DNA from: a virus
Virus record (IMG/VR): IMGVR_UViG_3300042568_000090
Location: 1 to 23,445 of that record
Length of the DNA stretch: 23,445 bases
Reading direction: 5' to 3' (one strand)
The notes under the pieces are model-generated. The model was given only the letters and a program-made list of their open reading frames with translations. It did not search any database and was not told the origin of the DNA. Positions 10,701 to 15,493 of the stretch are shown piece by piece. How positions within the stretch are numbered: the stretch's first letter is position 1; every line of letters begins with the position of its first letter. Made by a program: the position numbers and the translations under genes.

Positions 10701-11965
10701 CCAGCATTATTATCTACTATTCCTTTAATGTTGATTCCAAGACCAGCAAGAAATTCGCTTGTCTTTTTTGCTGGGTTAATCATAGACGCAAGACCAGACT
10801 TAAGTGCGTTAGCACCTTCTGATGCGTTGATTCCACCTTCTTTCATTGCAGTCATAAAGAATGCAAGGTCTTCTACAGATCCACCAAGTTGCTTTACAAC
10901 TGGTCCAGCCTTTGGAATTGCTGTAGTTAAATCCTCAATAGATAGAACTGTTTGGTTCTCAACTGCGTTAAGAAAGTTAATTTTGTGCGCTAATTCTTCA
11001 GAGGAAATTCCAAAAGCATTTTGTAAAGATATGGTTGTTTCTAGTGCCTGCTGTTGCTCTACCTGACCAAGAACGGCAAGCCTTGTTGCTGCTGTAACCT
11101 GTGCGGTAAGAGCGCTTCCAGTTAGACCCATCGCTGCAGCATCTGCTGCCATTGTAACTGTATCTACAACTGCAATACCATATTTTGTAAATTCTTTTGC
11201 AAGTGTCTGAATCTGTTTTACCGCTGCATCAGTTTCACCCATACTAGTCGTCATGTCGCCATAGACTCTGGTAAATTTAATTACAGCCTTTTCCATTTCC
11301 ATAAATGCCTTGGAAGCATATGATCCAAGCATTGTAAGCGGAACAGTTAGACCAACCATCAACTGGCGACCTGCCCACTGAGTGTTCTTACCAAAGTTTA
11401 GGAGTTGTGTTGATCCCTGCTTTAGTAACTGATTAAGGAATTGCTGCCTTTGTGCAGCCATCTGAACTCTTGTAGCATAGTCAGTATACTTGCCATTCAC
11501 CATCTGAAGGTGTTTTGGAACTACCTGCAAAACCTTGACAAGGTCGCCATTGGCATTTGTAAGTTGAACGTATTGTGTCTGTAAAGCCTTTACTCTGTCT
11601 CTGCGAGCACGGTTAATTATGTCTCTTTCTTGTGCAAAGACACCCTTTAATGATTTAGTATTTGCAGTGGCTGCTGCTGCTGTAAACCTAAAATACTCTC
11701 GCATTGAGAGTTTGTTTTTCTCAAGTGCCTCAGTAAATGCTCCTGTGCTAGACGAAACATTTCTTTGGCTTGCAACAAACTTTCCAGTAGCATTGATTGA
11801 CTGAATTAGTTGTTGGTTGAGGCCCTTTTGGGCATCCATGGCAGCAACATTGCCCTGCGTTAGGGACTGATTAAATCGGCTGAGGCCTGCCTGTAAATTG
11901 CGTAGATTTGCTAACGCTTCTTGCGTATTTAAATTTACGTCAATATTTGCATTTACATCAGCCAA
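1760..11965 (-). CDS. Giant tail tape measure protein (3401 aa)
   Basis: The tape measure sets tail length, fills the tube and is ejected ahead of the DNA. A TP901-type core occupies about residues 195-480, with WAGRQLMVGLTVPL and AFFMTAMKEGGINASEGAN as landmarks. Hydrophobic stretches lie at about 548-584 and 1582-1642. A motif GTGNKDTVPAMLTPGEAV at about 690-713 recurs as GTDTVPAILSPGEFVM at about 3320-3337. A long predicted coiled coil spans about 2610-2935, followed by a glycine-rich hinge (about 3078-3093) and two related repeats (about 3100-3192). The start is a TTG, fixed by an in-frame TGA just upstream and an AAGAGGG SD 8 nt before it. I see no lysozyme, M23 peptidase or transglycosylase signature. 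The stop overlaps the next start (TAATG). At roughly 0.15 nm per residue the tail would be about 500 nm, far longer than in lambda. Confidence 0.97.
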   Translation of the reverse strand: MADVNANIDVNLNTQEALANLRNLQAGLSRFNQSLTQGNVAAMDAQKGLNQQLIQSINATGKFVASQRNVSSSTGAFTEALEKNKLSMREYFRFTAAAATANTKSLKGVFAQERDIINRARRDRVKALQTQYVQLTNANGDLVKVLQVVPKHLQMVNGKYTDYATRVQMAAQRQQFLNQLLKQGSTQLLNFGKNTQWAGRQLMVGLTVPLTMLGSYASKAFMEMEKAVIKFTRVYGDMTTSMGETDAAVKQIQTLAKEFTKYGIAVVDTVTMAADAAAMGLTGSALTAQVTAATRLAVLGQVEQQQALETTISLQNAFGISSEELAHKINFLNAVENQTVLSIEDLTTAIPKAGPVVKQLGGSVEDLAFFMTAMKEGGINASEGANALKSGLASMINPAKKTSEFLAGLGINIKGIVDNNAGNLKGTVVGLAQALDTLDPLNRARAIEQLFGKFQFSRLSTLFQNVAKDSSQAARALGLAGASVEELAILSERELGKVEDSVGIKFKKSLEDLKLQLIPVGKAFLQAITPIVKFAGKILEKFNNLGDGTKRVITTIIGVLGLVAPAALMTFGLVANGVANLIKLFAMMRNGIAKLNGQNNILGGGFDYLTQAETENLAQSNALHLTHKDLIDTFNVETGAVNALALAYTNAASQARTLASSAPGLFNTVPGPAGAVSGLPKVKKYAEGIVSVPGTGNKDTVPAMLTPGEAVVPAGIAQSPTGKAMLSALMNDNVRKYNGGTLGVNTKQTAEELVRLNREDFVAAVSAMGPNPRSQAAIAKELTEELTKAAERVGPEFADRLKSAIAQGLAELETVTAKAIENLTKQTDSVTQRPFREQYHAASATRFEDENYVFGHGAAPKAEVTDPQELLRLSTQAQRVAADGTRTDTGLSTSLRGAAENGGRAYGLSSFGFMLPEAANKRDDGGNFEMPKDEIAALFNGPNAGKTLSPIYQEWARIQGTTLEEVLKDPAQFARMQQSMESYGGILSDEISRLPENFGEEEFYAAVARANDRIAAADTQLSQAVDNLLKTTTYAVFDPNDGRGGQGNRIAVPKKSDVPLRQELGLQDEVEVNGKTVKSLQGTYQKQNTANLTVGSTIDQARADGAALGAAVIDGLRGSDGTAAGSPSRKGIKAGKEVAEGLALGMQEGTPSVVSQSARLGNAAVPTAAETQARVDRMDLTNKAFYDDLNTPELLEQRQILKSQDRQRRKRGATATVDSMSDTPVSTQTTSLTVTSSKRTADAAETLAVKTEEAATAQAQVVTQIKDESRSRIKIKGNTINIGKAREDADKAENEAAMTRARAAAIEKEQAAQKARNSPTTITDEQVKAAKEKANEAELRYAEAKQKWAEAEIANAEQDSSQDPVKAATDVKKDQQIISNGTQDQGDGLRRIVEGTNDTAESTTLVADKTDELVDATSETVDAQTTHADNVVTSSELANATSNNLENVVNATQQTGISQEDIANSSEEISQTNDKISKEKREALRLEEEANRKKRAELGQPPLNGPIPPGSQAGNKIPSTYVDIDKALAEAYGTDTTQGFTQNKKGQIILDPETGQPTTLSEKQVLKKKRGMRREKASKFSGKAAGALGMATMVAGAVGAPPAVTGALGTAAGLAQMAPMLAGMGPVGWITAAIIAVGSGLALLNKRLQASYAAQAKFVRETSASTQKMKEIGMITGKVGSSELMERKRSSGTTRDYIVRERKGSDFGDTFMQSEVGKKMGKTLQENIKKSGGKEAAQVFATELAAYVQDGVLSAEQAQSIAYQIGVNFKDTSLGIKVDASLAALIGPNGEDLTKDPLIVALRLNTSAQGKSEKYLADMQNAMYNGKSGAVEAAGLAASDAVAVQTAQMQADAIARRYDDEIRTLEAQLAQTTNKKQQIKLEGELTALKTKAADAELQMNNLIANATDNAMKRFNEQIQYQNVFMDAATLGLYKLFGGGNQREAAYTQSLNAAVTDKYANTEQATQATTVSDRLSKFADGKTLGFGTNNYEDAGFESGKEAQSFEIKMKLLMANGTLTPNQTTAMLDLFEGSLPQLETVLNIGTRMHGAAGTTEFMMLLTNFQDKEYAQQIALEVTTQDNDSFKKLSDLFGLASWLDGKEINMEVVVKEMGGVSGMQYYIDRLDELEVKIKDLKGGEVTLDVVTQFTNDTSVKVDQGFLDYINKEFKGDAKKQSDAIRTYTMVYNQIMSMDYASQEARNYFEAQANQIAVDKLNELRKAGNAPADINTYIVQQTKLEIDALITKVKVDPTAVASAKTQIALGTLPVIDPNAAGAVKTPTGGKADNPLDFLDALGMRIKMIRDQSFKATKSIESMLAAFRSKAAQKDASNMFTLFDGLQQRLIALKAPKEFRDYIAGLDAKGLEALKNKDADPTKKGNQSMFTYETKKVKGKTVVDKSRIAGFSEAGKAFMAAYNEAPLAEFNVEQAEAIQNTNNQYKAFAMLKAGGVDTAKALDAVSNAAVAAALTSGLLAKTDLKKYIEDIKTSNAALQKQAVINDLLAKNSAMEFAAGTMPKLASALKVAGYSVEQIATVLEDPNLAKELMDDLADGKIDSKAISDYLNNIKGQKIVEIKGKFNAGDFAAAAAPGMELVNRMFAVQEQLIRTGVDARSTAMVKRLKDNKAANEKAQLDIQNITFNQIRPIQKTIEDMQRKMELEIIRVIEAYQEEISDMQRVIELAFERPIQKINEQNAQLTHDLDVMNHAAEQINKSYDDQATALSKVAEVNAQIVNQQKQQLGLADALSQGDIAAAARAAQEMRASQADTNAENASKALEQSRQNELNSLRGEKSGLTRDEILEKQYQNAQKIYELENTATTKVGNEMLTRLQLLDRIQTKQDDIYALEEKREAAQLAIRAKEDEIYNINKKQIEPLQDGIDARNNQIANDEYSMQQLVDNIRVQGQTRDHWDAVAAKIEASSVAGQDFDNLMGSMLASVQKIEDGWSKINETIGLNANGVTMGAAAVKKAILEESAALDKAAKEEADRAAAKQAAALADYEAKKKIYDAEMEAIKALRAAGDNGVANARASALGAGPVKPNFDPTEAADNPNVSYNNTSVNTADQYRKDNLKGVKPSTSNGTSSGGGSGGSGGGGGGDQNTKPVWKPATYTKDSKKPVLADYTKKYGADEGKRAYYADAAAWSKATGKSSGIKFTPTTYTKNSKKPVMEDYEKYDVDRNKNYYVDLAAWEKATTGKVTPSITAAKDPANAGEDPRNYSMKKPLGSYQNPWQLIANRSLSKEEQETKMLVIDKPDTINDPNDYVTNGILNKHGLAMIGMQMNTSYNPDKKREGTHVRYGNYIYKLISGRLNKLASGGMVMQNIPSFGTDTVPAILSPGEFVMSKYAVNAHGADNMRAINNGTAIGESVYNYNLSVNVKSDANPDDIARVVMAQIRGIDSQRVRGNRL
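2394..2668 (-). repeat. Two-copy internal repeat near the tape-measure C-terminus
   Basis: Two adjacent units of about 45 codons encode related peptides. The first reads TYTKDSKKPVLADYTKKYG then YYADAAAWSKATGK; the second reads TYTKNSKKPVMEDYEKYD then YYVDLAAWEKATTGK. The DNA also keeps a shared block around the TYTK(D/N)SKKPV codons (about 2495-2520 and 2625-2655). They directly follow a glycine-rich hinge. This is a recent or selected duplication of a small basic module in the C-terminal tail of the tape measure. Function is unknown. Confidence 0.8.
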
Positions 11966-11973
11966 TCATCACA

Positions 11974-11980
11974 CCCTCTT
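11974..11980 (-). promoter_or_regulatory. Ribosome binding site that fixes the TTG start of the tape measure
   Basis: On the minus strand AAGAGGG lies 8 nt before a TTG codon at 11965. The codon just upstream in the same frame is TGA, and no ATG or GTG follows in frame within the first dozen codons. TTG is therefore the only reasonable start. The 28-nt gap from the preceding gene is A-rich and shows no clear promoter or terminator, so the tape measure is probably read from the promoter ahead of the small chaperone gene. Confidence 0.8.
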
Positions 11981-11993
11981 TACTTTTTATTTT

Positions 11994-12311
11994 TTAAATA
12001 TTTAACAGAGATGCTGAATCGCCAAGTTGAATTCCTGACGCTGCGTCGATGATTTCATAAACCGTTGGTAGGTCAATGTTATCTTCGATTTTCTCTCTAT
12101 CTTCTGCAAGTTCTGGACTATACTGCTTGAGTGCAATTTGAACACACTCTAGAAGAACGTCCATAGACTTTTCGTTATCTTCTGCTACGCCAGTCAACTC
12201 TGCAAACTTCTTCATAAATGGTTTTAGAAGTGAAATCTTTAGTGGTTGAACGGCAATTTCTGTCCCGTCGATTAATGTAACTTTCTTCTTATCTTTTGCT
12301 TTTTCTGCCAT
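11994..12311 (-). CDS. Tail assembly chaperone, short G-type paralog
   Basis: This 105-residue protein (MAEKAKDKKK...) sits just before the tape measure, where siphophages encode the chaperones that bind the tape measure and recruit tail protein. It is clearly related to the N-terminal half of the next upstream gene. LLECVQIALKQYSPELA matches LTECARFAMKQFCPEIA, and TVYEIIDAASGIQL matches MVYEILDIAAGIKI. It therefore looks like a stand-alone G domain without a T domain; only 28 nt separate its stop from the tape measure, so no T extension can be encoded downstream. I chose the ATG at 12311 because GGGAGG lies 7 nt upstream. An earlier in-frame ATG at 12326 contains that SD and is unlikely. It has its own extended -10 promoter. 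Confidence 0.88.
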   Translation of the reverse strand: MAEKAKDKKKVTLIDGTEIAVQPLKISLLKPFMKKFAELTGVAEDNEKSMDVLLECVQIALKQYSPELAEDREKIEDNIDLPTVYEIIDAASGIQLGDSASLLNI

Positions 12312-12338
12312 TGTAATGCCTCCCATGTTAGTAAAATA

Positions 12339-12347
12339 ATTATACCA
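12339..12347 (-). promoter_or_regulatory. Extended -10 promoter before the short chaperone gene
   Basis: The minus strand reads TGGTATAAT, a perfect extended -10 (TGn plus TATAAT), inside the 51-nt gap between the two chaperone genes. The expected transcription start near 12332 gives a leader of about 20 nt carrying GGGAGG. A convincing -35 is not visible: a TTGATT exists upstream but at a spacing of about 20 nt. The promoter would drive the short chaperone and, through it, the tape measure. Confidence 0.6.
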
Positions 12348-12362
12348 TAATCGAGCCTATTT

Positions 12363-13046
12363 TTAATCAACTCTTTCGTATTGTAGGCCCATCCCAATAC
12401 CAAAACCAGCCTTTTGAGCATTAGTTCCTTGATATGCAAGTATATCATTTGGATCGCCTGATGCGCCACCACTAAATACCCTTGCTTTCATTTCTTCCCA
12501 AGCATTGCTCTTCTTTGTATTTTTATCTAAGTCAACCCCCTGCATTGCTGCTAAGAATTTTTTGTTTGAATAATCTGCTTCACGGCTTACCTCTAGAGTC
12601 TTCATTAGTTCTGCCATAGACAGAGATCTCTCTAGTTCTTCATAGTCTTTCCAGATACCCAGCAAAAATACTTCTGCCTCTAACTGTGCTAGGTCTAAAT
12701 CTTCCCAAGCACTTCCACCTTTAACTGCCTGTTTTTTCACAGTATCGTCTGACTGCTCATTTATTTTAATTCCTGCAGCAATATCTAGTATCTCATAAAC
12801 CATATGTATATCTACATAGTTTTCAAAAACTTCTGGACTCACTGCTATTTCTGGACAAAACTGCTTCATTGCAAATCTAGCACATTCTGTCAGGTGAGTA
12901 ATTGCCTCAATGTCATCTTGAGAGTTTCTAACGTTATCAAAATAATTCATAATCATTCTAAGATATTTAATTTTTGATGGAGACAACTCTAGTTCTCTAT
13001 CATCAACTAGAATCATATTTTTTGTTTTATAAACTTCTGTGGCCAT
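12363..13046 (-). CDS. Tail assembly chaperone, continuous G-T fusion
   Basis: This 227-residue protein has two parts in one uninterrupted frame. Residues 1-100 match the short downstream paralog (G-like, with MVYEILDIAAGIKI). Residues from about 110 resemble the T domain normally reached by ribosomal frameshifting: SAWEDLDLAQLEAEVFLLGI, then LERSLSMAELMKTL and KKFLAAMQGVDLD. In most siphophages G and GT come from one gene by a programmed slip; here the fused form needs none. The ATG lies 6 nt after a TATACT box and has no SD, suggesting a leaderless transcript. A terminator separates it from the major tail gene upstream. An A6 run at the domain junction (codons 104-105) could allow a reverse slip to a 108-residue G-only product. 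Confidence 0.88.
   Translation of the reverse strand: MATEVYKTKNMILVDDRELELSPSKIKYLRMIMNYFDNVRNSQDDIEAITHLTECARFAMKQFCPEIAVSPEVFENYVDIHMVYEILDIAAGIKINEQSDDTVKKQAVKGGSAWEDLDLAQLEAEVFLLGIWKDYEELERSLSMAELMKTLEVSREADYSNKKFLAAMQGVDLDKNTKKSNAWEEMKARVFSGGASGDPNDILAYQGTNAQKAGFGIGMGLQYERVD
12732..12737 (-). other. A6 run at the G/T junction, possible slippage site
   Basis: Minus-strand codons 103-106 of the fused chaperone read GTG AAA AAA CAG. A -1 slip on the second AAA would read ACA GGC AGT TAA and stop after three residues, giving a 108-residue product that closely matches the length of the separate short paralog. The AAAAAAC heptamer is not in the standard phase for two-tRNA slippage, and I see no strong downstream stem-loop. 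It could be simple chance in an AT-rich gene. Confidence 0.3.
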
Positions 13047-13052
13047 TATATA

Positions 13053-13061
13053 AGTATACCA
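13053..13061 (-). promoter_or_regulatory. Extended -10 promoter, probably leaderless, before the fused chaperone gene
   Basis: The minus strand reads TGGTATACT followed by TATATA and then ATG, so the start codon falls 6 nt after the -10 box, where transcription itself should start. No SD precedes the ATG. The -35 region would lie inside the terminator hairpin just upstream, so activity would rest on the extended -10. Confidence 0.55.
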
Positions 13062-13093
13062 AAAGAAAAACCCAACCCCGAAGGGTTGGGCTT
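13061..13093 (-). terminator. Intrinsic terminator after the major tail protein gene
   Basis: On the minus strand CCCAACCC, TTCG and GGGTTGGG form a perfect 8-bp stem capped by a UUCG tetraloop, followed by TTTTTCTTTT. This is a textbook Rho-independent terminator, 17 nt after the major tail stop. It should end or reduce the abundant major-tail message before the chaperone and tape-measure genes, which are needed in small amounts. Confidence 0.93.
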
Positions 13094-13109
13094 CTCATAT
13101 TAAGTTGTA

Positions 13110-13730
13110 TTATGCTGGGATAGTGCGGTCTACGATCTTACCGTATGACGCATCATCGTTTGGAAGAAGACGGAATGATACTTCGAACATTGTCGCTTCG
13201 TCACGCTTTGCTGATACTGAAACATTCTCGATTGAGAGTGCACGGTATGCAACATAAATGCGTTCCAATTCTGATCCAATTGCACAGTCTCCAGTTCCTG
13301 GGCCTACAGCAACCAATCCACGTTCGACAGGGCATTCGCCGATGTCTCCTGCTGAAAGATTAAGTGTTGGGTTTCCTGAAACTGACGCTAGATCTGCATC
13401 CTTACCTGCGATTGCAAATAGGAGATTCTCTAGTGTAGATTCTGCGAATGTGGTGTTTAGGTTAACTTGCATGCCTTGCTTAAAAAGTTTAGCAACGTCA
13501 AGAACCTGGTCAACTGCAACCTCACCAAAGTCTGGCTGGAACTGTAGTTCCAAACCATTCATTGTGTAACCTACGTTACGGAAATCAGAGTCATTAGAGA
13601 GAGTCTCCTTGAATGATGTTCCTGCTACGTATGCTGGAAGGTCTGTGTCTGTTAGTGTGCCTGCTTCGTATGTGAAGAGGGCTGCTGCGCCAACGATAAT
13701 GTTAGCGTTGCTACCACGTGTGTATGCCAT
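13110..13730 (-). CDS. Major tail tube protein
   Basis: This 206-residue protein (MAYTRGSNANIIVGAAAL...) is the predicted subunit of the tail tube. It lies after the tail-terminator gene and before the chaperones, the usual place. It is preceded by its own promoter and a strong ribosome site and followed by a strong terminator, as expected for one of the most abundant virion proteins. The sequence is beta-rich, with LQFQPDFGEVAVDQVLD near the middle and VSAKRDEATMFEVSFRLLP near the end. Arginine is written as CGT/CGC, unlike the AGA/AGG in neighbouring genes, consistent with high expression. I chose the ATG at 13730 because GAGGTG lies 6 nt upstream; the in-frame GTG at 13739 is part of that SD. 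Confidence 0.9.
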   Translation of the reverse strand: MAYTRGSNANIIVGAAALFTYEAGTLTDTDLPAYVAGTSFKETLSNDSDFRNVGYTMNGLELQFQPDFGEVAVDQVLDVAKLFKQGMQVNLNTTFAESTLENLLFAIAGKDADLASVSGNPTLNLSAGDIGECPVERGLVAVGPGTGDCAIGSELERIYVAYRALSIENVSVSAKRDEATMFEVSFRLLPNDDASYGKIVDRTIPA

Positions 13731-13736
13731 ATATTT

Positions 13737-13742
13737 CACCTC
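13737..13742 (-). promoter_or_regulatory. Strong ribosome binding site of the major tail gene
   Basis: GAGGTG precedes the ATG by 6 nt. The 15-nt block GAGGTGAAATATATG, from the SD through the start codon, is identical to that of the major capsid gene (18140-18152), although the flanking DNA differs. Confidence 0.85.
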
Positions 13743-13784
13743 TTTTTTCTTTGTTGAAATTGTAGGCGTGTTTCCTCAGTTATA

Positions 13785-13793
13785 AGTATAACA
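13785..13793 (-). promoter_or_regulatory. Extended -10 promoter before the major tail gene
   Basis: The minus strand reads TGTTATACT in the 76-nt gap after the tail-terminator gene. The expected start near 13778 gives a leader of about 47 nt that ends in the strong ribosome site. There is no recognisable -35. The -10 box lies within a short inverted repeat (GTTATA, CT, TATAAC), which may be chance. Confidence 0.55.
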
Positions 13794-13806
13794 GCCTTTT
13801 TAATGA

Positions 13807-14376
13807 TTAGATTATTGTTTTTGTGGCTTGTCTTGGCTCTGGGCCAGATGGGATTAGATCGTTCATGTGGTGATAGTCAAAATCAATAATTATCTTGTTT
13901 CCGCCATATGTTCGGGCTGTTCCAAAATCAATTATGTCTCTGGTTTCTTCCAGTTGGTAGACCTTGAAGTTGTGAAAATAGAACATGTTATCTATGACGG
14001 ATCCATCGTCTAACCGTATTTGTCTATTAGCGCACCAAGCGTTTAACTCTTCTGCCGTTTCATCAAATCTGTCCATTAGTCTAAGAACTGCTTCTTGTAT
14101 TTTTACCATTGTAATTATTGGTTCTGAGCCTTGAGCATAGAAATAATACATTAATTGTTCACACTTAATATGTGGAAAACCAGTTCTATTCATTTTTACA
14201 AGTCTATCCCACGTAGCCATTGCCCCACCTGGTGGAAACTCCTTCTGAAGAGTCTCAAGTGTGGATGGGGTGGATGGAAAGAATGGTAGTTCTAGCCCTG
14301 TCATTAACGGAATTTTTGCCTGTAGATATTTATTTATCCATAGAACTGGTGTATTTAACAAGTCGTCATTTGCCAT
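13807..14376 (-). CDS. Probable tail terminator protein
   Basis: This 189-residue protein sits between the gp10-like neck gene and the major tail gene, where siphophages encode the protein that caps the finished tube and joins it to the head. It starts at an ATG overlapping the upstream stop (TAATG). Visible features are TPVLWINKYLQAKIPLM at about 9-25, IITMVKIQEAVLRLMDRFDE in the middle, and a Tyr/Phe/Asp-rich end with KIIIDFDYHHMNDL. The mixed helix and strand pattern fits the small alpha-beta fold of this family, but sequence conservation there is low and the assignment rests mainly on position. There is no signal peptide or membrane segment. Confidence 0.65.
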   Translation of the reverse strand: MANDDLLNTPVLWINKYLQAKIPLMTGLELPFFPSTPSTLETLQKEFPPGGAMATWDRLVKMNRTGFPHIKCEQLMYYFYAQGSEPIITMVKIQEAVLRLMDRFDETAEELNAWCANRQIRLDDGSVIDNMFYFHNFKVYQLEETRDIIDFGTARTYGGNKIIIDFDYHHMNDLIPSGPEPRQATKTII

Positions 14377-15050
14377 TATGCTACACCTACCTTAGTCATC
14401 CAATTATACCCAGCCTTTAATCCTGCGCCACGGCCATTTCTTTTTCCTGCTTGTAGACTTCTCTTAAACTCAACTGGGTTATTCAAGTGCATTGCAACCT
14501 TGCTTGTCTTTAAAAATGATTGAGTGAAGTATCTTGAAAAGAATATATTGCAAACATTCTCAAACCCTCTTTGAGCCTGCTGTCCACCTGGATTTTCTAC
14601 TATGACTGGTGTCTTTGTAAAAACTTGCTCTCCATCTACATCAAAAGATAGGACATCTGAGTTTCTTGGCTTGATAACAACCGTCTGTCCACTTTCCATA
14701 ATTGAGGCTTTATTATAAAATGGCGTATTAGATCCACTTTGGATTGTAGTTGACTGCTTAAAGTTTGTTTTAAAGTTAATAGATTTTGAATTTGACACAT
14801 AAACAATATCAAATAATCTTGCCTCTGGGCTGCCAGTCTGATACCACTCATAAACGTGCTGTAAGGTCGCTGGAGAGACTCTGGCATTGGCATCTATGAA
14901 TTCTCCTAGCAATAGCGCAGTCTCTTCTCCTAGGGCCCTCATGAACTGAATCTTACCTGCTTGAGCGCCATCAAGGAACCCGATGGAGTAGTTTATTATA
15001 TTGTTCATTTCTCTATTAAACATCTTTGAATCAAACTTTATTTTTATCAT
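14376..15050 (-). CDS. Neck / tail-completion protein, HK97 gp10-like
   Basis: This 224-residue protein is third in the overlapping connector block. Its ATG overlaps the upstream stop in an ATGA. The N-terminal half is helical (FNREMNNIINYSIGFLDGAQ, then MRALGEETALLLGEFIDANA), followed by LQHVYEWYQTGSPEARLFDI, a pattern I associate with gp10-like neck proteins of actinobacteriophages. The C-terminal quarter is basic (FKRSLQAGKRNGRGAGLKAG), suggesting contact with DNA or an acidic surface. The likely role is in the head-tail interface or early tail assembly. The assignment is by position plus recalled resemblance. Confidence 0.65.
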   Translation of the reverse strand: MIKIKFDSKMFNREMNNIINYSIGFLDGAQAGKIQFMRALGEETALLLGEFIDANARVSPATLQHVYEWYQTGSPEARLFDIVYVSNSKSINFKTNFKQSTTIQSGSNTPFYNKASIMESGQTVVIKPRNSDVLSFDVDGEQVFTKTPVIVENPGGQQAQRGFENVCNIFFSRYFTQSFLKTSKVAMHLNNPVEFKRSLQAGKRNGRGAGLKAGYNWMTKVGVA

Positions 15051-15493
15051 ATGTCTACCGACTGATTCTCAGACCTACGTATAATTATGCTGTAATACTC
15101 TACACTTCCAAATGGCCCAATGTATGGCTCTATCTTGGCAATCTCAAAGATAGTAGATTTGCCAGATCTTGGACCAGAAGTTTCAATGTATACTGGATTA
15201 CAATTTCTATCTTGAACATTGCTAACAATAACATTTGTGATTGAGTTTGAGCCCTGTGTTGAGGCTATTCTTGGATCTGTCTTGCATCTTCCAATTAATA
15301 GTTTTTCTTCTGTAATATTTACGTTTGGAAGAACATCTTCTTTTGTTGCTGATCCAGCAGCATTAAAGTTACAGGCTATAGTCCTATCTTGAATCCATTG
15401 CTTTTTAACATTTCCATATGCACCTTGCTCAACAATAGGATAAAAAATATCTGCTTGCATCGGAAATATAAAATCGGTTGATTCGCATATCAT
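15047..15493 (-). CDS. Probable head-tail stopper (head completion protein)
   Basis: This 148-residue protein starts at an ATG overlapping the adaptor stop (TAATG) and ends in an ATGA overlap with the next gene. Its position directly after the adaptor is that of head-closure proteins that plug the packaged head. The N-terminal block ADIFYPIVEQGAYGNVKKQW followed by DRTIACNFNAAG resembles stopper proteins I recall from actinobacteriophages. The C-terminal half (STIFEIAKIEPYIGPFGSVE, then YYSIIIRRSE) looks like paired strands, consistent with a small beta barrel. There are no catalytic motifs. Confidence 0.65.
   Translation of the reverse strand: MICESTDFIFPMQADIFYPIVEQGAYGNVKKQWIQDRTIACNFNAAGSATKEDVLPNVNITEEKLLIGRCKTDPRIASTQGSNSITNVIVSNVQDRNCNPVYIETSGPRSGKSTIFEIAKIEPYIGPFGSVEYYSIIIRRSENQSVDI

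Noticed and set aside
1760-11965. A lytic domain (M23 peptidase, transglycosylase or lysozyme) inside the tape measure
   Set aside because: I looked for His/Asp metal-binding patterns and typical lysozyme motifs and found none I could support.
12272-12472. A 66-codon minus-strand frame bridging the two chaperone genes
   Set aside because: It lacks a ribosome site, overlaps two well-supported genes in another frame and has no sensible composition. I also considered it as a frameshift extension of the fused chaperone, but it shows no T-domain features and the T domain is already in frame.
13731-13739. A GTG start for the major tail protein at 13739
   Set aside because: The GTG is part of the GAGGTG ribosome site for the ATG at 13730.
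13779-13792. The inverted repeat GTTATA, CT, TATAAC overlapping the major-tail promoter as an operator
   Set aside because: It is short and AT-only apart from its ends, its symmetry follows largely from the TATA-like box, and no similar repeat is seen at the other promoters.
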